Positions 33,860 to 43,628 of a stretch of DNA of 64,000 nucleotides are shown here, piece after piece (positions within the stretch are counted from its first letter, which is position 1; each line of letters starts with the position of its first letter). The position numbers were made by a program, and so were the translations under genes. This stretch comes from Rhodococcus sovatensis. Its GTDB lineage: Bacteria > Actinomycetota > Actinomycetes > Mycobacteriales > Mycobacteriaceae. The notes under the pieces are model-generated. The model was not told where the DNA came from, searched no databases, and worked only from the letters and a program-made list of their open reading frames with translations. The DNA is taken from NCBI RefSeq assembly GCF_037327425.1, contig NZ_CP147846.1, positions 248,001 to 312,000 of the forward strand, given 5' to 3'.

Positions 33860-36280
33860 ATGTCGATCGAGGCGGACGCACAGCGGGATATCGGGCTCAC
33901 CGAGGCGCAGGTAGCGCAGCTTCGGTCCGAAGGAAAATCGAACGACGTCCCGGCGCGCGCAAGTCGCTCGGTCAAGGACATCGTCAGAGGCAATGTCTTC
34001 ACTCGAATCAATGCGATTCTGGGTGTCCTTCTGATCATCGTGCTGTCGACGGGTTCCATCGTCGACGGCATGTTCGGTCTGCTGATCGTCGCGAACAGCG
34101 GCATCGGCATCATCCAGGAAATTCGCGCGAAGAAGACTCTCGACGAGCTCGCGATCGTCGGGCAGAGCAAACCCGTGGTCCGACGCGATGGGGTGGCACG
34201 TGAGATCGCGCCGAACGAGGTGGTCCTCGGCGACGTCATCGAACTCGGCCCCGGAGACCAGATCGTCGTCGACGGCATCGTCATCGAGGCGTCGAGCCTG
34301 GAGGTCGACGAGTCCTTGCTCACCGGCGAAGCGGACGCGGTCAACAAGGTCGAGGCGGATCAGATTCTGTCCGGCAGTTTCGTCGTCGCGGGAAGCGGCG
34401 CCTACCGCGCGAGCAAGGTAGGCCGCGATGCCTACGCTGCCCAGTTGGCCGAGGAAGCAAGCAAGTTCACGCTCGTCCATTCGGAACTGCGCAGCGGTAT
34501 AGACAAGATCCTGAAGTTCATCACGTACCTGATGATTCCGGCGGGGGCGCTGATCATCTACAACCAGCTGTTCTCCTCGGGGCAGTCACTCGGCCCGGCG
34601 CTCAACGGCATGGTCGCCGCGCTCGTGCCGATGGTGCCCGAAGGTCTCGTTCTGATGACGTCCATCGCGTTTGCAGTCGGCGTCATTCGCCTCGGTCAAC
34701 GCAAGTGCCTCGTACAGGAACTTCCTGCAATCGAAGGCCTTGCACGCGTCGACGTCGTGTGCGCAGACAAGACCGGCACTCTGACCGAGAACGGAATGCG
34801 CCTCGCCGAGCTCCGCGTCGTCGACGAAGGCGATACAAGCACGCTGACGTCGGTACTTGCGGCTCTCGCGGCCGACGACCCTCGTCCCAATGCCAGCGTT
34901 CTCGCCATCGGGGAAGCATTCGAAGACGACCCGGGCTGGACCGAGAGCGCGGTCGCGCCGTTCTCGTCGGCGAAGAAGTGGAGCGGGCTGTCGTACGGCG
35001 AGCACGGCAACTGGCTGCTCGGTGCGCCCGACGTGTTGCTCGACCCGGACACCGACATCGCGCGCCAGGCCGAGGATGCAGGGTCCGCGGGTCTGCGCGT
35101 TCTGTTGCTCGCCAGCAGCAACCTCCCGGTAGATCACGACACCGCACCCGGTGTCGTGACGCCTCGGGCGCTGGTGATTCTCGAGCAGAAGGTGCGTTCC
35201 GATGCCCGCGAGACGCTCGAGTACTTCGCGAGCCAGTCTGTTGCGGTCAAGGTCATTTCCGGGGACAACGCTGTATCCGTCGGAGCGGTCGCCGGTTCGC
35301 TCGGTCTGGACGGGCATCCGATCGACGCTCGGGACCTGCCCGAGGAGATCGAGGAACTCGCCGACACCGTCGAGAACTCGACGACGTTCGGGCGGGTGCG
35401 TCCCGACCAGAAGCGTCGGATGGTCGCGGCCCTGCAGTCGCGAGGGCACACCGTCGCGATGACCGGCGACGGAGTCAACGACGCGCTCGCACTCAAGGAC
35501 GCCGACATCGGAGTCGCCATGGGGTCGGGAAGTGCAGCGACCCGAGCCGTCGCGCAGATCGTGTTGCTGGACAACAAGTTCGCCACCCTTCCCTACGTCG
35601 TCGGTGAAGGACGACGGGTGATCGGCAACATCGAGCGGGTCTCGAATCTGTTCCTCACCAAGACCGTCTACTCGGTGCTGTTGGCGTTCCTCATCGGCCT
35701 GTCGGGTGTGCTGTCGCAGGTCTTCGATTTCGAGCCGTTGCCGTATCCGTTCCTCCCGCGGCACGTGACGATCGCGGCGTGGTTCACCATCGGCATTCCA
35801 GCCTTCGTCCTGTCGTTGGCGCCGAACAACGAACGTGCCCGCACGGGGTTCGTGCCCCGCGTCATGCGCCTGGCAGTGCCGTCGGGAGTGATCGTCGGTG
35901 TCGCGACATTCGTGTCCTATCTGCTCGCATATCAGGGGCCAAGCGCCACCGAACAGCAGGTCACGCAGGCCAGTACGACGGCGTTGATCACCCTGATCAT
36001 GATCGCTGTGTGGGTGCTCGCCGTCGTAGCGCGGCCCTATGTGTGGTGGAAGATTCTGCTGATCGCGGGATCGGTCGTCGGCTACCTGGCGCTGTTCACC
36101 ATCCCGTTTTGTCGAACCTTCTTCAAACTCGACCCGTCGAACATCGCCTTGACGACGTCGGCGGTCGTCATCGGTGCGATCGGCATCGTCGCAGTCGAAT
36201 GTGCCTGGTGGATCAGCGCGGCTCTGCATGGCGAGAAACGTCGACTCTTCGGCGCTATGCCGGTAGCAGGTACGAAGTAA
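33860..36280 (+). CDS. ctpE: P-type ATPase, CtpE-like (calcium)
   Basis: The 806-residue protein is a P-type ATPase. The actuator motif is TGEADAVNK near residue 155, the phosphorylation motif DKTGTLT has its Asp at about residue 303, and the hinge reads MTGDGVNDALALKDADIGVAMGSG. The helices near the N-terminus and the six at the C-terminus form the membrane part, and no metal-binding Cys domain is present. It corresponds to mycobacterial CtpE (Rv0908), reported to import calcium in M. smegmatis. The C-terminal part has a long hydrophobic run not seen in all family members. It follows the Rv0906-like gene and precedes an Rv0909-like small gene. Confidence 0.9.
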   Translation: MSIEADAQRDIGLTEAQVAQLRSEGKSNDVPARASRSVKDIVRGNVFTRINAILGVLLIIVLSTGSIVDGMFGLLIVANSGIGIIQEIRAKKTLDELAIVGQSKPVVRRDGVAREIAPNEVVLGDVIELGPGDQIVVDGIVIEASSLEVDESLLTGEADAVNKVEADQILSGSFVVAGSGAYRASKVGRDAYAAQLAEEASKFTLVHSELRSGIDKILKFITYLMIPAGALIIYNQLFSSGQSLGPALNGMVAALVPMVPEGLVLMTSIAFAVGVIRLGQRKCLVQELPAIEGLARVDVVCADKTGTLTENGMRLAELRVVDEGDTSTLTSVLAALAADDPRPNASVLAIGEAFEDDPGWTESAVAPFSSAKKWSGLSYGEHGNWLLGAPDVLLDPDTDIARQAEDAGSAGLRVLLLASSNLPVDHDTAPGVVTPRALVILEQKVRSDARETLEYFASQSVAVKVISGDNAVSVGAVAGSLGLDGHPIDARDLPEEIEELADTVENSTTFGRVRPDQKRRMVAALQSRGHTVAMTGDGVNDALALKDADIGVAMGSGSAATRAVAQIVLLDNKFATLPYVVGEGRRVIGNIERVSNLFLTKTVYSVLLAFLIGLSGVLSQVFDFEPLPYPFLPRHVTIAAWFTIGIPAFVLSLAPNNERARTGFVPRVMRLAVPSGVIVGVATFVSYLLAYQGPSATEQQVTQASTTALITLIMIAVWVLAVVARPYVWWKILLIAGSVVGYLALFTIPFCRTFFKLDPSNIALTTSAVVIGAIGIVAVECAWWISAALHGEKRRLFGAMPVAGTK

Positions 36281-36281
36281 G

Positions 36282-36296
36282 CTGGCGTCTCGCCAG
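36282..36296 (+). terminator. short hairpin after ctpE
   Basis: CTGGCG and CGCCAG around a three-base loop form a six-bp stem directly after the ctpE stop, followed by TCCTTTC. It is a modest intrinsic terminator or an attenuator in front of the Rv0909-like gene. Confidence 0.5.
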
Positions 36297-36325
36297 TCCT
36301 TTCACGCAACGAGATGGAGCGAAAA

Positions 36326-36514
36326 ATGAGTTTCGCAGACAACATGAAGGGTTTCGTCGACAAAGGCAAGCAGCTTGCCGCCGAGAACTCGGACAAGATC
36401 GAGGACGTAGTCGACAAGGCCGGTGACTTCATCGACGACAAGACCGGTGGAAAGTACGTCGACAAGGTCGACAAGGCGCAGGAAGCCGCCAAGAAGGCGA
36501 TCCCGGACAAGTAG
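36326..36514 (+). CDS. Rv0909-family putative antitoxin
   Basis: The 62-residue, strongly charged helical protein MSFADNMKGFVDKGKQLAAE has the repeated pattern DKIEDVVDKAGDFIDDKTGGKY and VDKVDKAQEAAKK. It resembles M. tuberculosis Rv0909, the proposed antitoxin of the Rv0910 SRPBCC protein. The Asp-Lys alternation is also like small stress-response proteins. ATG 36326 is preferred, with GGAG about 7 nt before it; an ATG at 36314 adds four residues. The partner-like gene is not adjacent: it lies at 45787, 9 kb downstream. Confidence 0.72.
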   Translation: MSFADNMKGFVDKGKQLAAENSDKIEDVVDKAGDFIDDKTGGKYVDKVDKAQEAAKKAIPDK

Positions 36515-36574
36515 AGGGGATCGTATGTGCGCGTCAGCTGCGCGTCCGAGTACAGCTGACGGCACAATCTAGCT

Positions 36575-38212
36575 GTGGACGGACCGGTATTACTTCTCGT
36601 CGTGATCGCGGCCGTCGCGGTTGCGGGATTCGCCAAGCGCCTGGACCTGCAGGTACCGCTTGTGCTCGTCGCGACCGGATCGATTGCGTCGTTCGTGCCC
36701 GGTGTCCCACAGGTGACGCTGGCGCCCGAGCTGATTCTCGGGGTGGTGCTGCCCCCGCTGCTGTATTCGGCCGCCCTCGACTTCTCGTTCGTCAGCTTCC
36801 GGAAGAACCTCGGTCACATTCTGCGGCTCGGTGTCGTGATGGTGATCGTCACCGCCGTCGCAGTCGGCTATTTCGCGAACTGGCTCGTGCCTGAATTGAC
36901 TCTCGGTGCTGCCCTGGTTCTCGGCGCGGTGGTCGCTCCGCCGGACGCGGTCGCGGCGATCGCCGTCGGACGCAAGCTCGGACTACCGTCGCGCATGATG
37001 GCGATTCTCACCGGGGAGAGCCTCGTCAACGACGCTGCCGCGCTGACCTTGTTCACCCTTGCGGTGGCGTCGGTGACGGGGAAGAAGATCGAGATCGATT
37101 CACCCGTGGTGTTCTTCGCCTACGAGATCGTGGGTGGTGTCGTTGTCGGGCTCATCCTGGCCAGGATCGTACGCTTCGTGCGCTCCCGCATCCAGGACTC
37201 GGCGCTGGAAACCGTTCTCGGCCTTGTTCTTCCGTTCGCTGCCTATCTGGCGGCCGAGGAGATTCATGCGTCGGGTGTGTTGGCTGTCGTGACCGCCGGA
37301 TTCATCCTCGGCAGGGTCACCGCCGACGTCGCGGTGACGACTCGTATCCAGGAGCGTCAGGTCTGGCCGCTGATGGATCTGCTGCTCGAAGCGTTCGTGT
37401 TCGCCTACATGGGCTTGCAGCTGAAGTCGGTGATCCAGGAGGTCGAACGCGACGGACTCCCGGTGCTCCACATCTTCGCGTACGCCCTGCTGATTCTTGC
37501 GGTGGTGATCGCCGTCCGCCCCGCATGGATATTCGTCAACACCGGCAGGCGAGCGATGACGCGCAAGACCGTTCGCCGAAAACGCACCACCCAGTCCGAT
37601 GCGCTGGGTCTGACCTGGAAGCAGAACTTGGTTCTGTCCTGGGCAGGCATGCGTGGGGTCGTGACGTTGGCAGCGGCATCCGGTGTTCCACTCGCCACTG
37701 TCGCGGGCGATCCGTTCCCCGGCCGAGCAGTCATCCAAGCCGTCGCATTCGTCGTCGCAGTGGGCACGTTGCTGATTCAGGGGCTTACCTTGCCGCTGTT
37801 GATTCGTCGACTCGACGTCGCGGATCCGCTCGAACAACAGCAGACGGACGAGCAGCAGGCATTGGCACGGGCGATTTCACGCTCGGCGGCCGAGAAATAT
37901 CTGTCCGATGCTGCGGCGAACGGAATCCCAGGAGCCAGCACGGACTCGGTGCAGGCCGTACTCGAACGGGTCCGAAGATCGGTACGGGCGAGGCTCGACG
38001 CCGATGAGGCGGAGGATCGTGAAGAGCGGATCGCCGCCGCCGGTGCACTGTTCGACACCCTACGTCGCAATGTACTTTCGGCTCAGCGCGATGCTCTGGT
38101 CAAGGCCCGAGATTCTGGTGAATTGGACGACGAAGTGTTGCGGGCGGTGCTCGACGGCTTGGATGTGGAAGAGGCGGCCGCGGAAGCGCGCCTGGAACGG
38201 CGGAACAGATAG
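36575..38212 (+). CDS. monovalent cation/H+ antiporter (CPA1, NhaP-like)
   Basis: The 545-residue protein has 12-13 hydrophobic helices with the family signature GAVVAPPDAVAAIAVGRKLGLP and the conserved GESLVNDAAALTLF. A cytoplasmic tail of about 130 residues rich in Ala, Glu and Arg (EQQQTDEQQALARAISRS) follows. NhaP-type antiporters exchange Na+ or K+ for protons at the membrane. It starts at GTG 36575, where a CACAAT box lies 6 nt upstream, and its stop overlaps the lipase start by one base, so the two are translated together. Confidence 0.9.
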   Translation: MDGPVLLLVVIAAVAVAGFAKRLDLQVPLVLVATGSIASFVPGVPQVTLAPELILGVVLPPLLYSAALDFSFVSFRKNLGHILRLGVVMVIVTAVAVGYFANWLVPELTLGAALVLGAVVAPPDAVAAIAVGRKLGLPSRMMAILTGESLVNDAAALTLFTLAVASVTGKKIEIDSPVVFFAYEIVGGVVVGLILARIVRFVRSRIQDSALETVLGLVLPFAAYLAAEEIHASGVLAVVTAGFILGRVTADVAVTTRIQERQVWPLMDLLLEAFVFAYMGLQLKSVIQEVERDGLPVLHIFAYALLILAVVIAVRPAWIFVNTGRRAMTRKTVRRKRTTQSDALGLTWKQNLVLSWAGMRGVVTLAAASGVPLATVAGDPFPGRAVIQAVAFVVAVGTLLIQGLTLPLLIRRLDVADPLEQQQTDEQQALARAISRSAAEKYLSDAAANGIPGASTDSVQAVLERVRRSVRARLDADEAEDREERIAAAGALFDTLRRNVLSAQRDALVKARDSGELDDEVLRAVLDGLDVEEAAAEARLERRNR

Positions 38213-39396
38213 TGCGGACTTCTCGTAACCTCATGGTAGTCCTGGCCGCGGTTTGTCTTGTCGGCAGTTGCGCACAGCCACAGGCGCTTACGACGCCACC
38301 CGCCGAATCGGCACCGGCGGCGCCCGTCGGTGCCGAGCGCGGTGACATCATCTCCCGAGTGGAGATGGGGCATACCGATCTTGCGGTACGTTTCCTCGGC
38401 GCGTCGGCCACGCGCGTCGTGTACCGATCCACCTCCCGCGGCGCCGATCGTGGCACGGAGGTGTCCGGGGTGATTTTCACACCCCGTGGTGTTCCGCCCG
38501 AGGGCGGTTGGCCGATCGTATCCGTCGGGCACGGCACCACCGGTGTCACCGATGAATGTGCACCGTCGCTGTACCCGAATCTGTTGGGCACCATCGGAAT
38601 GGTCGCTCCGTTCCTCGAACGTGGAATGGTCGTTGCCGTCACCGATTACGAAGGTGTCGGCACGCCAGGACCGCATCCGTACCTCGATCCGGATGCAGCG
38701 GCATACAACGTCGTCGACGCTGTTCGTGCAGCGAGAAACATCGTTCCCGACGCGGGTACCCGTTGGGGTGCAATCGGTAATTCGCAAGGGGGACAGGCGG
38801 TCTGGGCTGCCGCTGAAAAGCGCGGCTACGGCGATGGGCTCGAACTCGTGGGTAGCGCAGCGTTGTCTCCTGTGATGAACATGGCACCGATGTTCGACGC
38901 GGGACACAGCAACACGCTGCCACAGACATTGTTGACACCGTTTCTGGTGGAAGGGCTGCAGTACCGGCAGCCGGACGTCGTGGAGTCCGAGTTCGTTCGC
39001 GGTGCACTGGTCAGCGATCAGCGGGCACTGACTGCGTGCACGGACCTGCTGGGAGTACAGAAGGCGGACGCTGCGGCGCGGCTCGTCCCGAGCGATTCGA
39101 CACCCGAGACCGAGGCGTCGCGGTTGCGGATGGTCGACTGGTTGACCTCTGTCGCCCTTCCTCGAGAGCCGTCCGAGGTACCGCTGCTCGTCGTGGTGGG
39201 GGAGCAGGATCAGTTGATCGATCCGAAGTGGACACGTGACGCCGTCGGGCAGGCATGCTCGATGGGTGACGTCGTCGCCGAACGCCTGGAGCCGAGCCAA
39301 GGGCATTCGGACCAGGCTGCGGTGTACGCCGGGGTGACGTGGTTGTCCGATCGGTTCGCGGGCCTGCCCGCACCGAACAGCTGCTCGGGGGGCTGA
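38212..39396 (+). CDS. secreted lipoprotein lipase (LIP/secretory lipase family)
   Basis: The 394-residue protein begins with a lipoprotein signal, MVVLAAVCLVGSCAQPQ, where Cys at about residue 20 would be lipidated. A lipase of the PF03583 type follows: GWPIVSVGHGTTGV, TDYEGVGTPGPHPYLD, the Ser in AIGNSQGGQAVWAA, and the Asp-His end VVGEQDQLIDPKW with QGHSDQAAV. It probably acts on lipids or esters in the cell envelope. It starts at GTG 38212, sharing one base with the antiporter stop, and its TGA abuts the ATG of the sensor kinase. Confidence 0.86.
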   Translation: MRTSRNLMVVLAAVCLVGSCAQPQALTTPPAESAPAAPVGAERGDIISRVEMGHTDLAVRFLGASATRVVYRSTSRGADRGTEVSGVIFTPRGVPPEGGWPIVSVGHGTTGVTDECAPSLYPNLLGTIGMVAPFLERGMVVAVTDYEGVGTPGPHPYLDPDAAAYNVVDAVRAARNIVPDAGTRWGAIGNSQGGQAVWAAAEKRGYGDGLELVGSAALSPVMNMAPMFDAGHSNTLPQTLLTPFLVEGLQYRQPDVVESEFVRGALVSDQRALTACTDLLGVQKADAAARLVPSDSTPETEASRLRMVDWLTSVALPREPSEVPLLVVVGEQDQLIDPKWTRDAVGQACSMGDVVAERLEPSQGHSDQAAVYAGVTWLSDRFAGLPAPNSCSGG

Positions 39397-40569
39397 ATGA
39401 CATCCGCGTTGCTGTGGTTCGCGGTACTGGTTGCAGGTGCGATCGTCGCCGTCGCCATCATCAGTCTCCGGGGTCGACGTGACCTGACGACGCCGGAAGA
39501 GCGTGCCGTGCATGCGACGCTGCACACCGCGTCGATGGCTGCGCGGTCGCTGCGCCGAGGACTCGACCCAGAGTCGGCCGCCGAGGCTGCACCATATCTG
39601 CGCGCGTTGACCGGTGGTGACGCTCTCGGGCTCGCCGATGCGGACGCCGGACTGCTGACTTGGAACGGCCCCTACGACGAGCTGATCGACACATTCACTG
39701 CGGCCGCGAAGCGCGCAGTCGACGGTGAACGCCGCGTGCTTCTGACGGGCCCACTCGGAAGCGACGACACGGTGCGTGCGTTGATCGCGCAGCCACTTCT
39801 TGTCGAGGATGTCGGGGTCGTCGGAGTGCTCGGCGTCGTGACCAGGTCGGTCCCGGGTCCCGGAATGCTCGGTGCCATCTCCGAGGTCGCGAGGTACGCA
39901 TGCGGACAGATCGAGCTCGCCGAACTGGACGCATCCCGTGCCAGGCTCGATCGAGCCGAAGTGCGCGCACTCCGCGCTCAGATCAGTCCGCATTTCATCT
40001 ACAACGCGCTCGGAACGATTGCCTCGTTCGTGCGTACCGATCCGGATCGAGCGCGGGAGTTGGTGCTCGAGTTCGCGGACTTCACTCGCTATTCGTTCCG
40101 GAACTCGGGCGAGTTCACGGTCCTCGCTGACGAGCTACGCAACATCGACCGCTATCTCACGCTCGAGCGCGCACGTTTCGGGGACTCGTTGCAGGTCACA
40201 CTGCAGGTGGCGCCCGAAGTGCTGAGCGTTGCGCTGCCGTTTCTTGCTCTGCAACCACTGGTGGAGAACGCCGTGCGGCACGGACTGTCGGGGCGGGAAG
40301 GTGGCGGCACCATCACGATCGTCGCCGCCGACGAGGGAACGGACTGCCTCATCAGCGTCGAGGACGACGGTGTCGGCATGGACCCGGATCTCCTGCGCTC
40401 GGGGACGCTCGATTCGGCGGAAGCGGCGCACGTCGGTTTGTCCAATGTCGATGATCGATTGCGCGCGGCATTCGGCAACGATTACGGTCTCGTAGTGGAC
40501 ACTGCACTCGGCTCGGGGACCAAGGTCAGCATGCGGGTGCCCAAGTTCAGAGCGGGGATTCGAGCATGA
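39397..40569 (+). CDS. LytS-type sensor histidine kinase
   Basis: The 390-residue kinase has one N-terminal membrane helix (LWFAVLVAGAIVAVAIISL), a GAF-like domain in about 50-175, and then the LytS/YehU-type His-kinase motif ISPHFIYNALG with His at about residue 199. The ATP-binding domain has LQPLVENAVRHG, EDDGVGMD and GLSNVDDRL. It lies downstream of the antiporter-lipase pair but is followed by its own response regulator, the genes overlapping by 4 bp. With the symporters after it, it resembles the pyruvate/acetate-sensing BtsS-like systems, an inference from context. Confidence 0.88.
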   Translation: MTSALLWFAVLVAGAIVAVAIISLRGRRDLTTPEERAVHATLHTASMAARSLRRGLDPESAAEAAPYLRALTGGDALGLADADAGLLTWNGPYDELIDTFTAAAKRAVDGERRVLLTGPLGSDDTVRALIAQPLLVEDVGVVGVLGVVTRSVPGPGMLGAISEVARYACGQIELAELDASRARLDRAEVRALRAQISPHFIYNALGTIASFVRTDPDRARELVLEFADFTRYSFRNSGEFTVLADELRNIDRYLTLERARFGDSLQVTLQVAPEVLSVALPFLALQPLVENAVRHGLSGREGGGTITIVAADEGTDCLISVEDDGVGMDPDLLRSGTLDSAEAAHVGLSNVDDRLRAAFGNDYGLVVDTALGSGTKVSMRVPKFRAGIRA

Positions 40570-41357
40570 CTGATGTGTCCGGTCTCGTCGTTCTCGCGGT
40601 CGACGACGAGAAGCCTGCTCTCGACGAGCTGGCCTTCCTGCTGAACCGGCAGGACTTGGTGTCCGAGGTGAACACCGCTTCCGACGCGACCACTGCTTTG
40701 CGACGCCTCCAGCATCCGGTGGGTCCGTCGTCGCCGGCGATCGACGCGGTGTTTCTCGACATAAACATGCCGGGTCTCGACGGTTTGGAGCTTGCGGGCA
40801 TTCTCGCGAATTTCACGCGGCCGCCCGCGGTGGTGTTCGTGACTGCGCACGACGATCGCGCGGTTGCCGCGTTCGATCTCGGTGCCGTCGACTACCTGCT
40901 CAAGCCGCTGCGTGAAGACCGCCTGACCGAGTCGGTGCGTCGTATCGTCGCTGCGGGGCGACGCACCGAGACGCAGGAGCCGACGTTGTCGGACGAGATC
41001 ATTCCCGTCGAACTGGGGGGTACGACGACGCTCGTGCAGCGGGCGAGTGTGGGGTGGGTCGAAGCCGACGGCGATTACGCCCGACTCCACACGACGAGCG
41101 GTTCGCATCTCGTGCGGATTCCGATCTCCACTCTCGAAAGCCGTTGGGCAGACGTCGGTTTCCTTCGAGTGCACAGGTCGTACCTGGTATCGCTTTCGCT
41201 GGTGACGGGGATCAAGAGCGTGGGATCGGGGCTGGTGGTGTGCCTGCGGGGACAGGGCGCGTTGGCCGCTGTCGAGCTACCGGTGAGTCGGCGGCACACC
41301 CGTGAGCTGAAGGATCGGCTCGTCCGAGGGCCGTTGCAGTCCTGGTCGAGTCGGTGA
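40566..41357 (+). CDS. LytTR response regulator
   Basis: The 263-residue protein starts at ATG 40566, overlapping the kinase by 4 bp. The receiver domain (about 1-120) has VDDEKPALDELAFLL and the phospho-acceptor in VFLDINMPGLDG at about residue 65; the conserved Lys is in DYLLKPLRED. The C-terminal LytTR DNA-binding domain (about 145-250) shows WVEADGDYARLHTTSG and FLRVHRSYLVSL. Such regulators activate the transporter genes next to them. Confidence 0.9.
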   Translation: MTDVSGLVVLAVDDEKPALDELAFLLNRQDLVSEVNTASDATTALRRLQHPVGPSSPAIDAVFLDINMPGLDGLELAGILANFTRPPAVVFVTAHDDRAVAAFDLGAVDYLLKPLREDRLTESVRRIVAAGRRTETQEPTLSDEIIPVELGGTTTLVQRASVGWVEADGDYARLHTTSGSHLVRIPISTLESRWADVGFLRVHRSYLVSLSLVTGIKSVGSGLVVCLRGQGALAAVELPVSRRHTRELKDRLVRGPLQSWSSR

Positions 41358-41722
41358 CCGAGGGTCGAAAGCTCCCCCGGGAACGCGTCGTACTGGCGCG
41401 TCGTCGTGGTGCTCGAATCGTTCGCACCCGCGTCGAAGTACAGGAACAGACCGAGGTCGGCGACGCGATGGTGCGTTCTTTGGTGCGAGCGCAACTCTGG
41501 CTGTCGGTTCGGCTCGCTGCGCTGACCCTGTGCATTCTCTTCGCGATTCCACTCGTCGGGTTGTTGGTTCCCGCCTATTCTCACGCCACGCTGTTCGGAA
41601 TTCGGTTGCCGTGGTTGATTCTCGGTATCGCCGTCTACCCCCTGCTCCTCGGCGTCGGCTGGGTGTACGTGCGGCAGGCGGAGCGCACCGAGCAGGAGTT
41701 CGTCGACCTGGTGGACGACTAG
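41354..41722 (+). CDS. small two-helix membrane protein, symporter partner
   Basis: The 122-residue protein starts at GTG 41354, overlapping the regulator by 4 bp. It has a basic N-terminus of about 45 residues and two hydrophobic helices, LTLCILFAIPLVGLLVP and PWLILGIAVYPLLLGVGWVYV. It ends RQAERTEQEFVDLVDD. Position and shape match the DUF485-type small subunits that precede sodium:solute symporters, but the sequence similarity to the gene at 43629 is weak. I regard it as the small partner of the symporter at 41725. Confidence 0.7.
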   Translation: MTEGRKLPRERVVLARRRGARIVRTRVEVQEQTEVGDAMVRSLVRAQLWLSVRLAALTLCILFAIPLVGLLVPAYSHATLFGIRLPWLILGIAVYPLLLGVGWVYVRQAERTEQEFVDLVDD

Positions 41723-41724
41723 CC

Positions 41725-43461
41725 ATGACGTACGTTCCATGGATAACGGTCGCTGCCTTGTTGATCGCGGCCGTTGCGACGGTCGCCATCGGAATCTACG
41801 GGGTCCGGCTGGCCCGTACCACCTCGGATTTTCTGGTGGCTTCTCGCACGGTGGGGCCGAAGTGGAACGCGGCCGCGATTTCCGGCGAATATCTCTCGGC
41901 TGCATCGTTCCTGGGGGTCGCCGGGCTTATCGCCAAGTACGGCGCCGATGCGTTGTGGTACCCGATCGGGTTCACCGCCGGGTACCTGGGTCTGCTGCTG
42001 TTCGTGGCTGCCCCGCTGCGGCGGAGCGGAGCGTATACGGTCCCCGACTTTGCGGAATTCCGGCTCGGATCGCTGCAGCTCCGCAAGCTCGCCATGTTCG
42101 TCGTCGTCATCATCTGCGCGCTCTACCTGGTTCCGCAGTTTCAAGGCGCCGGGTTGACGCTCAATATTCTGCTCGGCGTGCCCGGGTGGGTCGGTGCGGC
42201 CGTCGTCGGCATCATCGTCATTGCGAACGTGGTGGGCGGCGGCATGCGATCGATCACGTTCGTCCAGGCATTTCAGTACTGGCTGAAACTGACTGCAGTC
42301 GCGGTGCCGGCCGTCGTTCTCGCACTGCATTTCTTCGCCGACGATCGCGCCGTCGGTAGTCCTGCCCCGCCGACGGTGGACCGTGTGACGACCGTAGACA
42401 TCAGCACCGACGTTCTCGTGCAGGTGGATTCGCCCATCGAGGTGACGGTGCGCGGCACGGTCGACGGCGAGGGCGTCGACGGCAGAATCGCGCTGGGTGC
42501 CGGGACCCACGAGCTCGGTGAGGGCACGTCCCTGATTCTCGACGCGGATTCACCGGTACCCGTCGTGGCCGGTGCGCCGCCCACCGATCGTGAATGGGCC
42601 ACGCCTGGTGGTGGTCTCGGCGGAATGCACCCCCTGTACCAGGTTTACTCGCTGATCCTCGCAACGTTCCTCGGCACGCTCGGCCTGCCGCATGTCCTGG
42701 TCAGGTTCTATACCAATCCGGATGGGCGCGCAGCGAGGCTGACCTCGCTCACCGTTCTCGGCCTGCTCGGCATGTTCTACCTGTTCCCGACGTTGCTGGG
42801 TGTCTTTGCACGGTTGTACGTGCCCCAGCTGCTGATCACCGGGACCTCCGACGCTGCGGTCTTGTTGCTGCCAGGTTCGGTGCTCTCGGGAGTAGGCGGT
42901 CAATTGCTCGCAGCGTTGGTCGCAGCCGGTGCCATCGCGGCCTTCCTGTCGACGTCGTCGGGGCTGTTGGTGAGCATCGCCGGGGTACTGAGCACGGACG
43001 TGCTGAAGGGGCGAGTTCGCGACTTTCGGATCGCTGCGGTGCTGGCGGGGGCCGTGCCGCTGGTGCTGTCCCTCGGGCTGGTCTCGCTCGATCTCTCTCG
43101 AACGGTAGGACTGGTGTTCGCGGTCGCCGCATCGACGCTGTGTCCCCTGTTGGTGCTCGGCATTTGGTGGCGCGGTTTGACCGCCGCAGGAGCAGCAGCC
43201 GGACTGATCGGGGGCGGAGCGGTGTCGCTGACCGCCGCGTCGTTGTCGGTGTTCGGCATTCCGGATTCCTGGCTCGACGGCTGGGCGGCCGCGATCCTGG
43301 GATATCCGGCCGCTGTCAGTGTTCCGCTCGCCTTCGGCCTGATGTATACGGTCAGCAAGGCCACCTCGCGGTCCGTTCCGAGCGACGTCGGACGCATTTT
43401 GACCCGGCTTCATGCGCCGGAACGTCTCGGTGTCGGCCGTGATCGGGAGCGCGAGCTCTAG
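41725..43461 (+). CDS. sodium:solute symporter family protein
   Basis: The 578-residue protein has 12-13 helices with the SSS signatures SGEYLSAASFLGVAGLIAKYGADALWY and GTLGLPHVLVRFYTNPDG. A large extracytoplasmic loop of about 110 residues lies between helices 6 and 7 and is absent from the paralogue at 43979; it carries VTTVDISTDVLVQVDSP and TVRGTVDGEG, a beta-rich insertion. It probably imports a monocarboxylate such as acetate or pyruvate. ATG 41725 is used, with the upstream gene's stop 3 bp before it; the longer frame to 41530 would overlap that gene. Confidence 0.85.
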   Translation: MTYVPWITVAALLIAAVATVAIGIYGVRLARTTSDFLVASRTVGPKWNAAAISGEYLSAASFLGVAGLIAKYGADALWYPIGFTAGYLGLLLFVAAPLRRSGAYTVPDFAEFRLGSLQLRKLAMFVVVIICALYLVPQFQGAGLTLNILLGVPGWVGAAVVGIIVIANVVGGGMRSITFVQAFQYWLKLTAVAVPAVVLALHFFADDRAVGSPAPPTVDRVTTVDISTDVLVQVDSPIEVTVRGTVDGEGVDGRIALGAGTHELGEGTSLILDADSPVPVVAGAPPTDREWATPGGGLGGMHPLYQVYSLILATFLGTLGLPHVLVRFYTNPDGRAARLTSLTVLGLLGMFYLFPTLLGVFARLYVPQLLITGTSDAAVLLLPGSVLSGVGGQLLAALVAAGAIAAFLSTSSGLLVSIAGVLSTDVLKGRVRDFRIAAVLAGAVPLVLSLGLVSLDLSRTVGLVFAVAASTLCPLLVLGIWWRGLTAAGAAAGLIGGGAVSLTAASLSVFGIPDSWLDGWAAAILGYPAAVSVPLAFGLMYTVSKATSRSVPSDVGRILTRLHAPERLGVGRDREREL

Positions 43462-43628
43462 CCCGAACGGGTTCTCCGTTCATCGTCGTCAGGTGACCGC
43501 TCGGCGCAGAGTCCGACTGCTGGTCGTGTGACTGGCACCACTCCATATCTTTGTGACCACGCTCTCATTAACGTCAGGCATCGGTTCCAATCACAGCCCG
43601 TGATAGGGAAGAAGAGGGAGCAAGCGAC

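Noticed and set aside
43462..43628. TGTGAC half-sites before the DUF485 gene as a GlxR/CRP site.
   Set aside because: No copy has the second half of the TGTGA-N6-TCACA consensus, so only half-sites can be stated.
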